A stretch of 64,000 bases of DNA from JANYHF01 sp963732765 (GCA_963732765.1 CAVTAS010000011.1:105751-169750); one strand, 5' to 3'. Shown: positions 26,636-35,673, numbered from the stretch's first letter. The notes: generated from the sequence alone by a model not told the origin. Numbers and translations are program-made.

Positions 26636-27588
26636 GAGGATTTCGGATCGAGCACATCGCGCAATCCGTCTCCGAGCAGGTTGAAGCCGAGGCTGACGAT
26701 GAAGATGGCGAGGCCGGGGATGGTGGCGACCCACCATTGGTCGAGGATGACGTCGCGGCCGGACGAAACCATGGCGCCCCACTCGGCAGTCGGTGGCTGG
26801 GCGCCGAGGCCGAGGAAGCCGAGGCCAGCAGCCGTGAGAATGATGCCCGCCATATCGAGCGTCAGCCGCACGATCACCGACGACAGGCACAAGGGCACGA
26901 TGTGGCGGAACAGGATGCGCTGGGTGGACGCGCCCTGCAGGACAACAGCCGAGATGAAATCGCTGCGCGCGATGGTCACCGTCTCGGCCCGGGCGATGCG
27001 CGCGAACGGCGGCCAGGCCGTGAGCGATATGGCGATCACGGCGTTTTCAATGCCGGGGCCCATGGCGCCGGCGAAGGCGAGCGCGAGGACCAGCCGCGGG
27101 AAGGCGAGGAAGATGTCGGTGATGCGCATCAGCACGGCATCGACGATGCCGCCGATGGTGCCGCCGGTCGCGCCGAGGTAGCCAGCCGTAGTGCCGATCA
27201 AGAGCCCAACCGGGGCAACCACGATCGAGACCAGTGCGACGATGGTCAGCGTGACGCGCGCGCCATGGGCGATGCGGGCGTAGATATCGCGGCCGAGTTC
27301 GTCAGTGCCGAACCAGTGGGTCCAGCTCGGGGCAGCAAGCCGATCGCTCAGGCTCTGCTCGATGGGGGAGCGGAAGCCGGCCACCACTGGGGCGAAGACG
27401 GCGATCAGCACAAGGGCGGATACAATCAGTAGGCCGATCAGCGCCGACGGATTGGACACCAGGGCAACAAAGCCGCGATAGACATTGCCGGACACCGCCT
27501 GGCGGCGCGATGCCGGCGTGTCGCTCATCAGCCATTGCCGGAGCGTGGCGGGAGTTGCCGTCTGTGCGCTGGAGGTCTCGACAGTCAT
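26632..27588 (-). CDS. Peptide ABC transporter permease (DppC-like)
   Basis: A 318-residue permease of the BPD_transp_1 type. An N-terminal cytoplasmic tail precedes a first span (LIGLLIVSALVLIAVFAPVV), then a periplasmic loop with HWFGTDELGRDIYARIAHGA, which is the DppC signature, and further spans with the EAA loop (ARAETVTIARSDFISAVVLQ). The ATG overlaps the preceding dppB-like stop by 4 nt. An in-frame downstream ATG (MSDTPASRR) would shorten it by 20 residues. Confidence 0.92.
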   Translation of the reverse strand: MTVETSSAQTATPATLRQWLMSDTPASRRQAVSGNVYRGFVALVSNPSALIGLLIVSALVLIAVFAPVVAGFRSPIEQSLSDRLAAPSWTHWFGTDELGRDIYARIAHGARVTLTIVALVSIVVAPVGLLIGTTAGYLGATGGTIGGIVDAVLMRITDIFLAFPRLVLALAFAGAMGPGIENAVIAISLTAWPPFARIARAETVTIARSDFISAVVLQGASTQRILFRHIVPLCLSSVIVRLTLDMAGIILTAAGLGFLGLGAQPPTAEWGAMVSSGRDVILDQWWVATIPGLAIFIVSLGFNLLGDGLRDVLDPKSS

Positions 27589-28619
27589 GCGGCGCGCAAC
27601 CTCGGGTCGAACACTTTGTAGAGGAAGTCGCACAAGAGGTTGACGCCGATGAACACCGTGCCGACCATCAGTGTGCCACCCAACACCGCGTTCATATCGG
27701 CGTTGAACAGCGAACGCGTGATGTAGAGCCCCAGCCCAGGCCAGGCGAATACAGACTCCGTCAGCACCGCGCCTTCCAGCAGCGAGGCATAGGTCAGGCC
27801 GATCACCGTAATCAGCGGCACCATGACATTCGGGAACGCATGGCCCCACACCGCGCCCCAGAACGAGCGCCCTTTTATTCGCGCCGCCGTTACATACTCC
27901 TGCGCCAGCTGATCGATCATGAAGCTGCGCGTCATGCGCGAAATGTAGGCCAGCGAGACATAGCCGAGCAGGCTGGCGGGCAGGATCAGATGCGAGACGG
28001 CACTGCGGAACACGTCCCATTCGCCGGCAATCGCGCTGTCGATCAGGATGACGCCGGTGCGCGCGGTGACGATGTCGTCGTAGCCGATGTCGAGCCGGCC
28101 GGGGCCGCCAACCCAGTTGAGGCGGCCGTAGAACACGGCAAGGCCGATGAGGCCGAGCCAGAAGATCGGCATCGAGTAGCCGAACAGCCCGATGACCCCG
28201 ACCACCCGGTCCAGCCAGCGGCCCTTCATGGCCGCCGCCGCAACGCCCGCGGGCACGCCAAAGATGACGCCGAGGATGGTCGCGATGGTCGCCAGCTCGA
28301 AGGTCGCCGGGAAGAACTGCATCAGGTCGGCCAGCACCGAGCGGCTCGTCATCACCGAGGTGCCGAAGTCACCCGAGAGGATTTTGCCGAGATAGATGAA
28401 ATACTGCTCCGGAATGGACTTGTAGAGCCCCATGGCCACCTTGGTCTTTTCGTAGACCTCCATGGTGGCGTGATCGCCGACCACGGCCAGCACCGGATCG
28501 GTTGGTATGAACCGCCCGATGCTGAAGGTGATGGCCGTCAGTCCCCAGAGCGTCAACAGCAGCGAGCCGAGCAGGCTGGCGAGCCGCCACAGCACGCTGG
28601 TGAGCCAGCCCCCGCTCAT
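27585..28619 (-). CDS. Peptide ABC transporter permease (DppB-like)
   Basis: A 344-residue permease with an N-terminal span (LGSLLLTLWGLTAITFSIGR), a periplasmic region containing MGLYKSIPEQYFIYLGKILS and GDFGTSVMTSR, and the EAA loop (YISRMTRSFMIDQLAQEYV, then ARIKG) typical of DppB/OppB. The start overlaps the stop of the GAF gene by 4 nt. With the DppC-like protein it forms the membrane channel for imported peptides. Confidence 0.93.
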   Translation of the reverse strand: MSGGWLTSVLWRLASLLGSLLLTLWGLTAITFSIGRFIPTDPVLAVVGDHATMEVYEKTKVAMGLYKSIPEQYFIYLGKILSGDFGTSVMTSRSVLADLMQFFPATFELATIATILGVIFGVPAGVAAAAMKGRWLDRVVGVIGLFGYSMPIFWLGLIGLAVFYGRLNWVGGPGRLDIGYDDIVTARTGVILIDSAIAGEWDVFRSAVSHLILPASLLGYVSLAYISRMTRSFMIDQLAQEYVTAARIKGRSFWGAVWGHAFPNVMVPLITVIGLTYASLLEGAVLTESVFAWPGLGLYITRSLFNADMNAVLGGTLMVGTVFIGVNLLCDFLYKVFDPRLRAA

Positions 28620-29116
28620 GACAGCGCCCGCGCGGCCAGCAGGGCCAGTTTCGAGGGGATCGACAGTGTGCCCTCAATCGTGGCAACCCGCGCGGGCGTA
28701 TAGTAGCGCGCCTCGTGCAGCAGGTTGATGGTCGCCGCCAGCTTCCCCGCTAGCACCACCGGCAGATTAACCACCGAGCCGCACCCAAGTGCGCCGATTT
28801 TGTCGTGATCGGGGAACACCGTGGCGATCTCGGCAATCGTGTTGGCGACGAACGTCCGTCTCTGCCCGTGCACGATCTCGAACCAGCTGTCATGGGTGAT
28901 CGGCTTGGTGCCCGAGACGGGATAGGCGGCCGGATCGTTGGTGTAGACGCGCCGCGCCACATCGCCGGCGAGATCGACCGTCATGACCGTGAACAGCTTG
29001 TGTCCTGCACCCTCGGACGCCAACCGCTCCAGCGCCTGCCAGCACGCCTCGGCCGACGCGGCGCGTGCGATGGCCCCGTCGAAGTCGTTCAACGATGCGG
29101 CAAGTCTATCGATCAA
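28616..29116 (-). CDS. GAF domain protein heading the peptide transporter operon
   Basis: A 166-residue protein that is essentially one GAF domain. The central part has HKLFTVMTVDLAGDVARRVYTND, then FVANTIAEIATVFPDH, followed by GCGSVVNLPVVLAGKLAATINLLHEARYY, the usual GAF core strands. No DNA-binding or output domain is attached. Small GAF proteins bind small molecules. As the first gene of the dpp-like operon, with a 4-nt overlap to dppB, it may sense or process an imported ligand; this is inference from position. It is divergent from the dipeptidase gene. Confidence 0.8.
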   Translation of the reverse strand: MIDRLAASLNDFDGAIARAASAEACWQALERLASEGAGHKLFTVMTVDLAGDVARRVYTNDPAAYPVSGTKPITHDSWFEIVHGQRRTFVANTIAEIATVFPDHDKIGALGCGSVVNLPVVLAGKLAATINLLHEARYYTPARVATIEGTLSIPSKLALLAARALS

Positions 29117-29214
29117 TCTCAGGGCTTCCTAGTCAGGCCGTCAGCATCCTACATCCCATGCCGCAATCTGCTAGGCTAAACTATTCGTTGCCCGAACTGA
29201 AAGGCCCCCGCCCC
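29117..29214. promoter_or_regulatory. Divergent promoter region, GAF/peptide transporter operon and dipeptidase
   Basis: About 98 bp between two divergent starts. It is short enough that promoters for the peptide uptake operon and the dipeptidase must overlap or lie back to back, suggesting joint control. No clear hexamers or operator were identified. Confidence 0.4.
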
Positions 29215-30285
29215 ATGCCCGTCAAAGCCATGGTTCCCGTCTTTGACGGTCACAATGACATTCTCTTTCGCCTGAACAAGAAGATCACCAAAACGCCCGA
29301 GCGCGACTTCGTCGAAGGTGATGGCGAAGGCCACCTCGATTTACCGCGCATGCTGAAGGGCGGGTTCGCAGGCGGCCTGTTCGCTGTGTATGTGCCGCCG
29401 AACGAAAGCCTCGAGTCTCTCGACGACTTGATGACGGGCGAGCGCTACGACGTGCCACTGTCGCCGCTGATGGAAGCGGGCGATGCTCTGCCGACCGCCC
29501 TGGCCATGGTGGCGACGCTGCATCGGATGGAGCGGGAGGCAGCGGGCAAGTTCAAGATCTGCCGGACCGCCGCCGAGATCCGGACGTGCCTGGCAAAGGG
29601 CACCATCGCCGCCGTGTTGCACATGGAAGGCGCCGAGGCCATCGACCGCGATCTCAATGGGCTGGAGGTGTTCTACCAGGCCGGCCTGCGCTCGCTCGGC
29701 CCGGTATGGAGCCGGCCGACCATCTTTGGCCACGGCGTGCCGTTCCGCTATCCGAGCACGGGCGATACCGGCCCTGGCCTCACGGATGCCGGCAAGGAAT
29801 TGATCAAGGCCTGCAACGAGTTCGGCATCGCCATCGATCTCTCGCATATGACCGAGAAAGGCTTCTGGGATGTCGCCAAGCTGAGCAACAAACCGCTGAT
29901 CGCGTCGCACTCCAACGCCCACGCTATCTCACCGCATGCCCGCAATCTCACCGACAAGCAGCTCGCCGCCATCAAGGAGTCCGGCGGGATCGTTGGCCTG
30001 AATTTCGCCACCTGCTTCCTCCGCCCCGACGGCCAGATCGGCGAAAACACGCCCCTCGAGCTGATGCTGCGCCACCTCGATCACCTGATCGCGAAACTTG
30101 GGGTCGGGCACGTGGGCCTCGGCTCGGATTTCGACGGTGCGAAGGTTCCCGAAGAGATCGGCGATGTAACCGGGCTACCGGTGCTGGTCGCCGCCATGCG
30201 CAAGCACGGCTATGACGAGGCAACGCTGGCCCAGCTGTGCCACGCCAACTGGATCGACGTGCTTGAGCGCAGTTGGGGAGCGTGA
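29215..30285 (+). CDS. Membrane-dipeptidase family (peptidase M19) dipeptidase
   Basis: A 356-residue M19 zinc dipeptidase. The first metal pair is in FDGHNDILFRL (HxD). A bridging Glu is in VLHMEGAEAI, further ligands are in ASHSNAHAI, and the final region is HVGLGSDFDG. No signal peptide is seen, so it is probably cytoplasmic. The start at MPVKAMVPVFDGHND places the HxD close to the N-terminus as in relatives; upstream in-frame sequence is low-quality. It is divergent from a peptide transporter operon, so the likely role is cleavage of imported dipeptides. The family also includes renal dipeptidase-like enzymes active on D-residues. Confidence 0.92.
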   Translation: MPVKAMVPVFDGHNDILFRLNKKITKTPERDFVEGDGEGHLDLPRMLKGGFAGGLFAVYVPPNESLESLDDLMTGERYDVPLSPLMEAGDALPTALAMVATLHRMEREAAGKFKICRTAAEIRTCLAKGTIAAVLHMEGAEAIDRDLNGLEVFYQAGLRSLGPVWSRPTIFGHGVPFRYPSTGDTGPGLTDAGKELIKACNEFGIAIDLSHMTEKGFWDVAKLSNKPLIASHSNAHAISPHARNLTDKQLAAIKESGGIVGLNFATCFLRPDGQIGENTPLELMLRHLDHLIAKLGVGHVGLGSDFDGAKVPEEIGDVTGLPVLVAAMRKHGYDEATLAQLCHANWIDVLERSWGA

Positions 30286-30304
30286 CAGTTCAGGTTTGGA
30301 GTTT

Positions 30305-30380
30305 TGGCGCCCCGTACGAGATTCGAACTCGTGTACCCAACGTGAGAGGCTGGTGTCCTAGGCCACTAGACGAACGGGGC
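30305..30380 (-). tRNA. tRNA-Glu (CTC anticodon)
   Basis: On the minus strand a full cloverleaf is visible: acceptor GCCCCGT pairs perfectly with ACGGGGC, the anticodon arm CCAGC-CTCTCAC-GTTGG gives anticodon CTC, the T arm has GAGTTCGAATCTC, and CCA is encoded. It lies immediately downstream of the dipeptidase gene on the opposite strand. Confidence 0.95.
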
Positions 30381-30440
30381 GTGCTCGCTGGAAGGCGCTC
30401 TCTATAGCCATATCCGGTGCGTTTGGGCAAGCAAAGAACG

Positions 30441-30836
30441 TCACGGCTTGGGTGTTAAGCGCGCGAGCGGCTCGATGCGGCCCGTTTTGGGGTCGAGGGC
30501 CAGCAACGATGTACCGCCGGCGTCTTCGACGGTGAGCACCAGCTTGTCGCCCCAGCCCCCCACCGCCGTAACACGGCTGCCGGGCGGCAATTGTGCTTGC
30601 GCGATCGGGCCGGCCCCGGGATACAGGGCCTTGAGATCCACCGCGGCGCCTGACTTGGCGGGCGCGGCAGACTTGCTGGCCGGCGTTCGCGTCAAAATTG
30701 TATAGGCCATCGCGGCCAAGCCGACAAAGATCGCCGTTGTCATGATGGCGATCGCGATCTTCAGCGCCCGGATCTGTCCGGGCGTGTAGCCACCAGCGTC
30801 AACCGGTTGATCCTTCATGCCGTCCGAGGCCGCCAT
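30441..30836 (-). CDS. Small single-span membrane protein, function unknown
   Basis: A 131-residue protein with a short N-terminal cytoplasmic part, one transmembrane segment (IAIAIMTTAIFVGLAAMAYTIL, about residues 30-50), an Ala/Lys/Ser-rich linker and a C-terminal domain with beta-strand-like repeats (RVTAVGGWGDKLVLTVED, TSLLALDPKTGRI). The latter resembles proteins annotated in alphaproteobacteria as hypothetical, positioned beside rluD. The start at 30836 has a much better ribosome site (AGGAAGGG) than the ATG six codons in; if right, its 5' end overlaps the divergent rluD start by 20 bp. Confidence 0.7.
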   Translation of the reverse strand: MAASDGMKDQPVDAGGYTPGQIRALKIAIAIMTTAIFVGLAAMAYTILTRTPASKSAAPAKSGAAVDLKALYPGAGPIAQAQLPPGSRVTAVGGWGDKLVLTVEDAGGTSLLALDPKTGRIEPLARLTPKP

Positions 30837-31839
30837 CGCAGACACCCTTCCTGAAAGCTCGCATTCGGTGCTGGCTGGCGCCGACGATGCCGGGGGGCGC
30901 GTCGATCGCTTTCTGCAAGGGCGCCTGCCCGAGATCAGCCGCACGCGCTTGCAGGCGCTGATCCGCTCGGGCCACGTCGCCGAGGACGGCAAAGCGATAG
31001 GCGAACCGGGGCACAAGGTCAAACCGGGAGCGACCTATCGGGTCGACGTGCCGCCGCCCGAGCCGGCCGTGCCGCAGGGCGAGCGGATCCCGCTCAACGT
31101 CGTGTTCGAGGACGCCTCGCTGCTGGTGCTGGACAAGCCCGCCGGGTTGGTCGTGCATCCCGGCGCCGGACACGCCGAGGGCACGCTGGTTAACGCGCTG
31201 ATCGCCCATTGCGGCGACAGTCTGGCTGGCATCGGCGGTGTCAAGCGCCCGGGCATCGTGCACCGGCTGGACAAGGACACCAGCGGGTTGCTGGTGATCG
31301 CGAAGTCGGATGCCGCACACAAGGCGCTGGCCGAACAGTTCGCCGCCCACGGCTCGGATGGACGCATGGAGCGGGCCTATCTCGCAATCGTCTGGGGCGA
31401 ACCGACCCCGCGCGCCGGACGCATCGCTACGCACATCGGACGCAAAGCGACCAACCGGACACGCATGGCGGTGGTCAACGAGGCACATGGGCGAGCGGCG
31501 GCGACACACTATGAGGTGCTCGAGACCGCCCCCGGGCCCGACAAGCGGCCGCTGGCCAGCCTGGTGCGCTGCGTGCTGGAGACCGGGCGCACGCATCAGA
31601 TCCGTGTGCACATGGCGCATATCGGCCATCCGCTGTTGGGCGACGCTACCTATGGGACCGGGTTCGCCACCAGCAAATCACGCCTGAACCCGGCGCAGAC
31701 GGCGGCGCTGGAGGCCCTGAACCGGCAGGCTCTGCACGCTGCGTTGCTGGGCTTTGAGCACCCCCGCACCGGTCGCCCCTTGCAATTCGAAAGTCCGCTC
31801 CCACTTGATATCGCTGCGCTGTGGGATGCGCTGAAGTAA
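30817..31839 (+). CDS. rluD: 23S rRNA pseudouridine synthase, RluD family
   Basis: A 340-residue pseudouridine synthase. An S4-like RNA-binding domain is N-terminal (GGRVDRFLQGRLPEISRTRL). The catalytic domain has VLDKPAGLVVHPGAGH and the active-site Asp in HRLDKDTSGLLV, with the later TGRTHQIRVHMAHIGHPLLGD. RluD modifies helix 69 of 23S rRNA. The gene precedes rpoH, a common alphaproteobacterial order. Its stop codon lies inside the first arm of a 28-bp inverted repeat, so the repeat supplies the last codons. Confidence 0.93.
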   Translation: MPSEAAIADTLPESSHSVLAGADDAGGRVDRFLQGRLPEISRTRLQALIRSGHVAEDGKAIGEPGHKVKPGATYRVDVPPPEPAVPQGERIPLNVVFEDASLLVLDKPAGLVVHPGAGHAEGTLVNALIAHCGDSLAGIGGVKRPGIVHRLDKDTSGLLVIAKSDAAHKALAEQFAAHGSDGRMERAYLAIVWGEPTPRAGRIATHIGRKATNRTRMAVVNEAHGRAAATHYEVLETAPGPDKRPLASLVRCVLETGRTHQIRVHMAHIGHPLLGDATYGTGFATSKSRLNPAQTAALEALNRQALHAALLGFEHPRTGRPLQFESPLPLDIAALWDALK

Positions 31840-31925
31840 ACGGGGACAGTTTACTTATTTCATGATCTGCCGTTGCGTGTGATTTCGGCTGCCTAAGAAA
31901 TAAGTAAACTGTCCCCGTTTACTTC
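31833..31925. repeat. 28-bp perfect inverted repeat with GGGGACAGTTTACTTATTT arm, copy 1
   Basis: Arms 31833-31860 and 31898-31925 are perfect reverse complements (GAAGTAAACGGGGACAG then TTTACTTATTT) separated by 37 nt. The left arm begins inside rluD and provides its TAA stop. A second copy is at 57786-57873. The structure would form a long hairpin at the rluD 3' end, upstream of rpoH. Confidence 0.85.
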
Positions 31926-32021
31926 CGCACATCACGGGGGCATCGCGACACTGTGCAGTTACAGAAGCCACGCCCCGTGGTTTCTGCTGTTTGGCTGGGG
32001 TCAAACGAGGGAGATGCGATC

Positions 32022-32909
32022 ATGGCGTCGAGCAACATGCCGGTCCTGTCGTCGGGCGGTACGGGTCTGGCCCGTTATCTGACCGAGATCCGCAAGTTTC
32101 CCATGCTCACTCCGGATGAGGAAGTGCAGCTGGCCAAGGACTGGCAGGACAAGAGCGATCCGGAAGCCGCCGCCAAGATGGTGACGTCGCATCTGCGTCT
32201 GGTGGCCAAGATCGCCATGGGCTATCGCGGCTACGGCCTTCCCATTGGTGAGGTTATTTCCGAGGGCAACGTCGGCCTGATGCAGGCCGTCAAGCGCTTC
32301 GATCACACCAAGGGATTTCGCCTCGCGACTTACGCCATGTGGTGGATCCGCGCTTCGATTCAGGAGTACATACTGCGCTCCTGGAGCCTCGTCAAAATGG
32401 GCACCACGGCCTCGCAAAAGAAGCTGTTCTTCAATCTGCGCAAGGCCAAGAACCAGGTCCAGGCGCTGGAAGACGGCGACATGCGACCCGACCAGGTGAA
32501 AGCCATCGCCACCAAGCTGGCGGTGCCCGAGGAAGACGTCATATCGATGAACCGGCGTCTCTCGGGCGACCTGTCGGTAAACTCGCCGATGCGCGCCGAT
32601 GGCGAAGGGGCCGAATGGCAGGATTGGCTGGTGGACCCCGCCGAGAGCCAGGAAACCGTGCTGGTCGAGAGCGAGGAGCTTTCGCGCCGCAAGCAGTACC
32701 TGAAGAAGGCCATGACCTCACTGAATGACCGTGAGCGCGAGATCTTCGAAGCCCGCCGCCTGCGTGACGAGCCGGCGACGCTCGAGGAACTGTCGGAACA
32801 GCACGGCGTCAGCCGCGAGCGTATTCGCCAGATCGAGGTGCGGGCGTTCGAGAAGGTGCAGAAGGCCGTGCAGTCGGCCAACAAAGTCGCCGAGTTGCCG
32901 GCGCATTGA
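32022..32909 (+). CDS. rpoH: RNA polymerase heat-shock sigma factor (sigma-32)
   Basis: A 295-residue sigma-32. Region 2 includes LVAKIAMGYRGYGLPIGEVI and the -10 recognition part FRLATYAMWWIRASIQEYIL. The RpoH-box-like segment is WSLVKMGTTASQKKLFFNLR, and region 4 ends with RERIRQIEVRAFEKVQKAV. It directs transcription of heat-shock genes such as clpP and lon, which lie a few kb downstream. The ATG follows a strong GAGGGAG site. An upstream TTG/GTG extension was rejected as unconserved. Alphaproteobacteria often carry two rpoH genes; only one is in this window. Confidence 0.96.
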   Translation: MASSNMPVLSSGGTGLARYLTEIRKFPMLTPDEEVQLAKDWQDKSDPEAAAKMVTSHLRLVAKIAMGYRGYGLPIGEVISEGNVGLMQAVKRFDHTKGFRLATYAMWWIRASIQEYILRSWSLVKMGTTASQKKLFFNLRKAKNQVQALEDGDMRPDQVKAIATKLAVPEEDVISMNRRLSGDLSVNSPMRADGEGAEWQDWLVDPAESQETVLVESEELSRRKQYLKKAMTSLNDREREIFEARRLRDEPATLEELSEQHGVSRERIRQIEVRAFEKVQKAVQSANKVAELPAH

Positions 32910-33428
32910 GGTGAGCGGACATAGACGTGGTGGGCCGAGACTTGTCTCGCCCCTGCGCCATCAGCAACTCGTTGGAAACGAATCTGATATCAAACGGAAA
33001 TCGCTTTCTGCAGCGCTGTCGCCGATTGATCACGCGGGTTACCAGATGTTAGCCAAGCCCACACTTCCGGCGCAGAATCGTCGCAAAACTCAGGTATGAT
33101 CTCTACACGCCGGGCAATCAGGCGCGGTGAACGATTTGTAGCGCGTTCAAGGTGTTACGAGTTGGCGTTGAGTCCATTGACCTCTTTCGATGGAGCCGAC
33201 CTATGCTGAAGCGTTTGTCTGTGGTTTCTACGAGGCTTCGCGCGGATTCTCATCCCGGTACCGACGGAGCGCTTCGGCTCTGCGAGTGGCGGACCTGGCA
33301 GGTCCTCCAACTCATCAATCACCAACGTCCGCCATGTAAATAGTGCGTCAGGCTTGGCCGCCCTGCCGATGTTGTTTCGGCGCCGTGGCGGCTAGATGAG
33401 AGTGGGGTCGGCCAGCGCCGGCCCCTTT
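32910..33428 (+). other. Intergenic transcript region after rpoH, possible small RNA or short ORF
   Basis: About 515 bp without a long gene but ending in a clear forward terminator, so something is transcribed across it: a long rpoH 3' untranslated region or a separate small RNA. A 46-codon frame at 33203-33343 (start MLKRLSVVSTRLR) has a modest GGAG site. A palindrome GGACCTGGCAGGTCC lies near 33290. It does not match tmRNA, RNase P, SRP or 6S signatures known to me. Confidence 0.35.
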
Positions 33429-33429
33429 T
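33404..33429 (+). terminator. Rho-independent terminator (forward)
   Basis: A 9-bp stem GGGGTCGGC / GCCGGCCCC (one G-U pair) with loop CAGC is followed by TTTTC. The T-run exists only on the forward strand, so it ends a rightward transcript. It touches the stop codon of the convergent membrane-protein gene. Confidence 0.75.
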
Positions 33430-34748
33430 CATTTCTGGTGATCGGGTGTGTTGAAATCGGGCAGCGGCGAGGCGTCGGTCATCTGTGTGCCGCCCTGGCC
33501 CTGACGGCCCGCGGACATGGCGTCGGTCGCGAGCTTGGCAGCTGCCACAGCGCCGAAAATCTTGGCGCCGACAAACTCCTCGTCGGTCTTCATGAACAGC
33601 AGCAGCAGCAGAGCCAACGCAATCGCCGCCAGCGCCCAGATGTCGTTGGGGCTGGCGCCCGAGCCCGCGTAGCGCACGAAGTATGAAATGATGAGATCGT
33701 ACTTCAGGATCGCGATGGCCGAGGCGATGACGCCGCCGATCCGTCCCAGGAACTCCATCTGCTTGTCGCGCCGGCGGTAGAAGAAGAACAGCAGCGTCAG
33801 TGCCCAGGCGCCAAAGATGAAGCTGATGAAGGGCGCGGGACCACGATAGTTGTTGCTGCCGCCGGCCACGTCCAGCATGGCGGCCGACTGCAGGAAGGCG
33901 TGGTTCATGACCGGGAAGAACAGCATGGCCACCGCCCCGATCAGCACCCCTTTTTCAATGCGCCCCATGAAAGGCCGATAGTGCAGTTCCAAACGCTTGC
34001 GGCGCAATGCCAGCATGGCGCTGATGGCGACCAGCGTGAGCAGGAAGAACACCTTCAGCCCCAACGTCCAACCTTGCACATAGCCCGTCAGCGAACGCGT
34101 CCGCTGCGAATCCTCGTTGGTCATCGCCATGTAGGCGCGCTGCGCGTTGCAGCACTCGGCATCCGTAGTCAGGATCGGGCTTGAGGTCGCCGCGGTCGAC
34201 ACGAAGCAGTAGCGCTTGGCCTCCTTCTCCGGCAGCACCTCGATCAGCGGATCGGGCGAACAATTGCGCACGAGATCACTGAGGCCGATGCGGCGCTGGC
34301 TCATGCGGCGCACGTTTTTCATGCCCGTGAGGCCAGGAAGGCGCACGCAGGGCGCGGCCGCGCCATTGCAGTTGGGCGGCTCGCCGACATCGGCCAGCAG
34401 CCGCTCGATCGGCACTTCAAACAGCGAGCGCTGCGTGCCCTGCAGCATGACGTGCGCGATACCATAGGACAGCGCCGCCACGACCAGGGCGCCAACGATG
34501 AAGCGCACCTTTCCGCCGGGGATGTGCCGCCAGTACATGTCCAGGAACACGACTGCAGGGAAGTAGAACGCGAAGATCGCGACCATGCCGAAGATCGGGA
34601 AGAAAATGAACAGGTGGCTGTAGAACGTGGCGATCGTGAACCACTCGACGTTCCGGTACTCATAGATCAGCGACGCCGTAACCGCGAGAAACGACAAGCC
34701 GATGATGCCGAACACCACGCCGATGAAAACCCGCACGCCAAGCAGCAT
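33429..34748 (-). CDS. Conserved polytopic membrane protein, function unknown
   Basis: A 439-residue protein I do not recognise by name. There are three N-terminal spans (FIGVVFGIIGLSFLAVTA, FIFFPIFGMVAIFAFYFPAV, IVGALVVAALSYGIAHVML). A periplasmic loop of about 120 residues contains several cysteines (NCNGAAAPCVRLPG, DLVRNCSPDP, DAECCNAQ) that may form disulfides. At least five more spans follow, then a short Gly/Asp-rich tail. The ATG has a clean GCGAGG site; an ORF extension upstream is unlikely. It is monocistronic, convergent with the rpoH region and divergent from clpP. Confidence 0.7.
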   Translation of the reverse strand: MLLGVRVFIGVVFGIIGLSFLAVTASLIYEYRNVEWFTIATFYSHLFIFFPIFGMVAIFAFYFPAVVFLDMYWRHIPGGKVRFIVGALVVAALSYGIAHVMLQGTQRSLFEVPIERLLADVGEPPNCNGAAAPCVRLPGLTGMKNVRRMSQRRIGLSDLVRNCSPDPLIEVLPEKEAKRYCFVSTAATSSPILTTDAECCNAQRAYMAMTNEDSQRTRSLTGYVQGWTLGLKVFFLLTLVAISAMLALRRKRLELHYRPFMGRIEKGVLIGAVAMLFFPVMNHAFLQSAAMLDVAGGSNNYRGPAPFISFIFGAWALTLLFFFYRRRDKQMEFLGRIGGVIASAIAILKYDLIISYFVRYAGSGASPNDIWALAAIALALLLLLFMKTDEEFVGAKIFGAVAAAKLATDAMSAGRQGQGGTQMTDASPLPDFNTPDHQK

Positions 34749-35025
34749 GGTAACCTCGCCCTGGACTGTCCTAAGCCAGCTATGCAGCATATTTGGCTAG
34801 GACTGCCAAGGGATTGAGTTGCACATCGTGGGTGCATAGGGGCAAGGCGGGCCACCGGCCGATATCGAGCGGGAGAAGTTCGCCGCCGCTTGCCCCTTGC
34901 GGTTGCCCCCTCACCCCCGATTGCCCTATGCTTGGCAAATCACCTGCCCATGTGGCGGGGCGTCGGTTGGGCCCTGCGTGCTTAGATGAGGGGCCGGCTC
35001 ATTCCACCAGAAGGACACTTCCCAT

Positions 35026-35673
35026 ATGCGCGATCCCCTCGACACGCTCCGCAACTATCTGATCCCGATGGTGATCGAGCAAACCAACCGGGGCGAGCGC
35101 TCGTATGACATCTATTCGCGCATGCTCAAGGAGCGCATCATTTTCCTGACCGGCCCGGTCGAGGACGACATGAGCGCGGTCATCACGGCGCAGCTTCTGT
35201 TCCTGGAATCGGAGAATCCGAAGAAGGAAATCTCCATGTATATCAACTCGCCCGGTGGTTCCGTGACGGCCGGCATGGCGATCTACGACACCATGCAGTT
35301 CATCAAGCCGGACATCGCCACGCTGTGCAACGGCCAGGCCGCCTCGATGGGGTCGCTGCTGCTCACCGCCGGCACCAAGGGCATGCGCTATGCACTGCCG
35401 AATGCGCGCGTTATGGTGCATCAGCCGTCAGGCGGTTTCCGTGGTCAGGCCAGTGATATCGAGCGCCACGCCGAGGATATAGTCAAAATCAAGCGACGCC
35501 TGAACGAGATCTACGTAAAACACACGGGCCAACCCTACGAGATGATCGAGCGCACGCTGGACCGCGACCACTTTATGTCGGCGGAAGAGGCACTTAAGTT
35601 CGGGCTGATCGACGAGGTGCTGACGAAACGCAAAGACCCCGACGAGCTTGGTTCGACACCGAAGCGCAGCTAA
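35026..35673 (+). CDS. clpP: ATP-dependent Clp protease proteolytic subunit
   Basis: A 215-residue ClpP with the Ser-His-Asp triad: Ser107 in NGQAASMGSLLL, His132 in VMVHQPSGG and Asp in RTLDRDHFMS. The strand SPGGSVTAGMAIYDTM is typical. ClpP forms the tetradecameric chamber that works with ClpX (next gene) or ClpA. The trigger-factor gene that often precedes clpP is absent; a membrane-protein gene is there instead, divergent. An AAGGA site precedes the ATG. Confidence 0.97.
   Translation: MRDPLDTLRNYLIPMVIEQTNRGERSYDIYSRMLKERIIFLTGPVEDDMSAVITAQLLFLESENPKKEISMYINSPGGSVTAGMAIYDTMQFIKPDIATLCNGQAASMGSLLLTAGTKGMRYALPNARVMVHQPSGGFRGQASDIERHAEDIVKIKRRLNEIYVKHTGQPYEMIERTLDRDHFMSAEEALKFGLIDEVLTKRKDPDELGSTPKRS

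Noticed and set aside
34905..35025. Sigma-32 promoter before clpP
   Set aside because: CTTGGC and CCCATGT occur near 34931-34954, but the spacing of about 9-10 nt is too short for the consensus.
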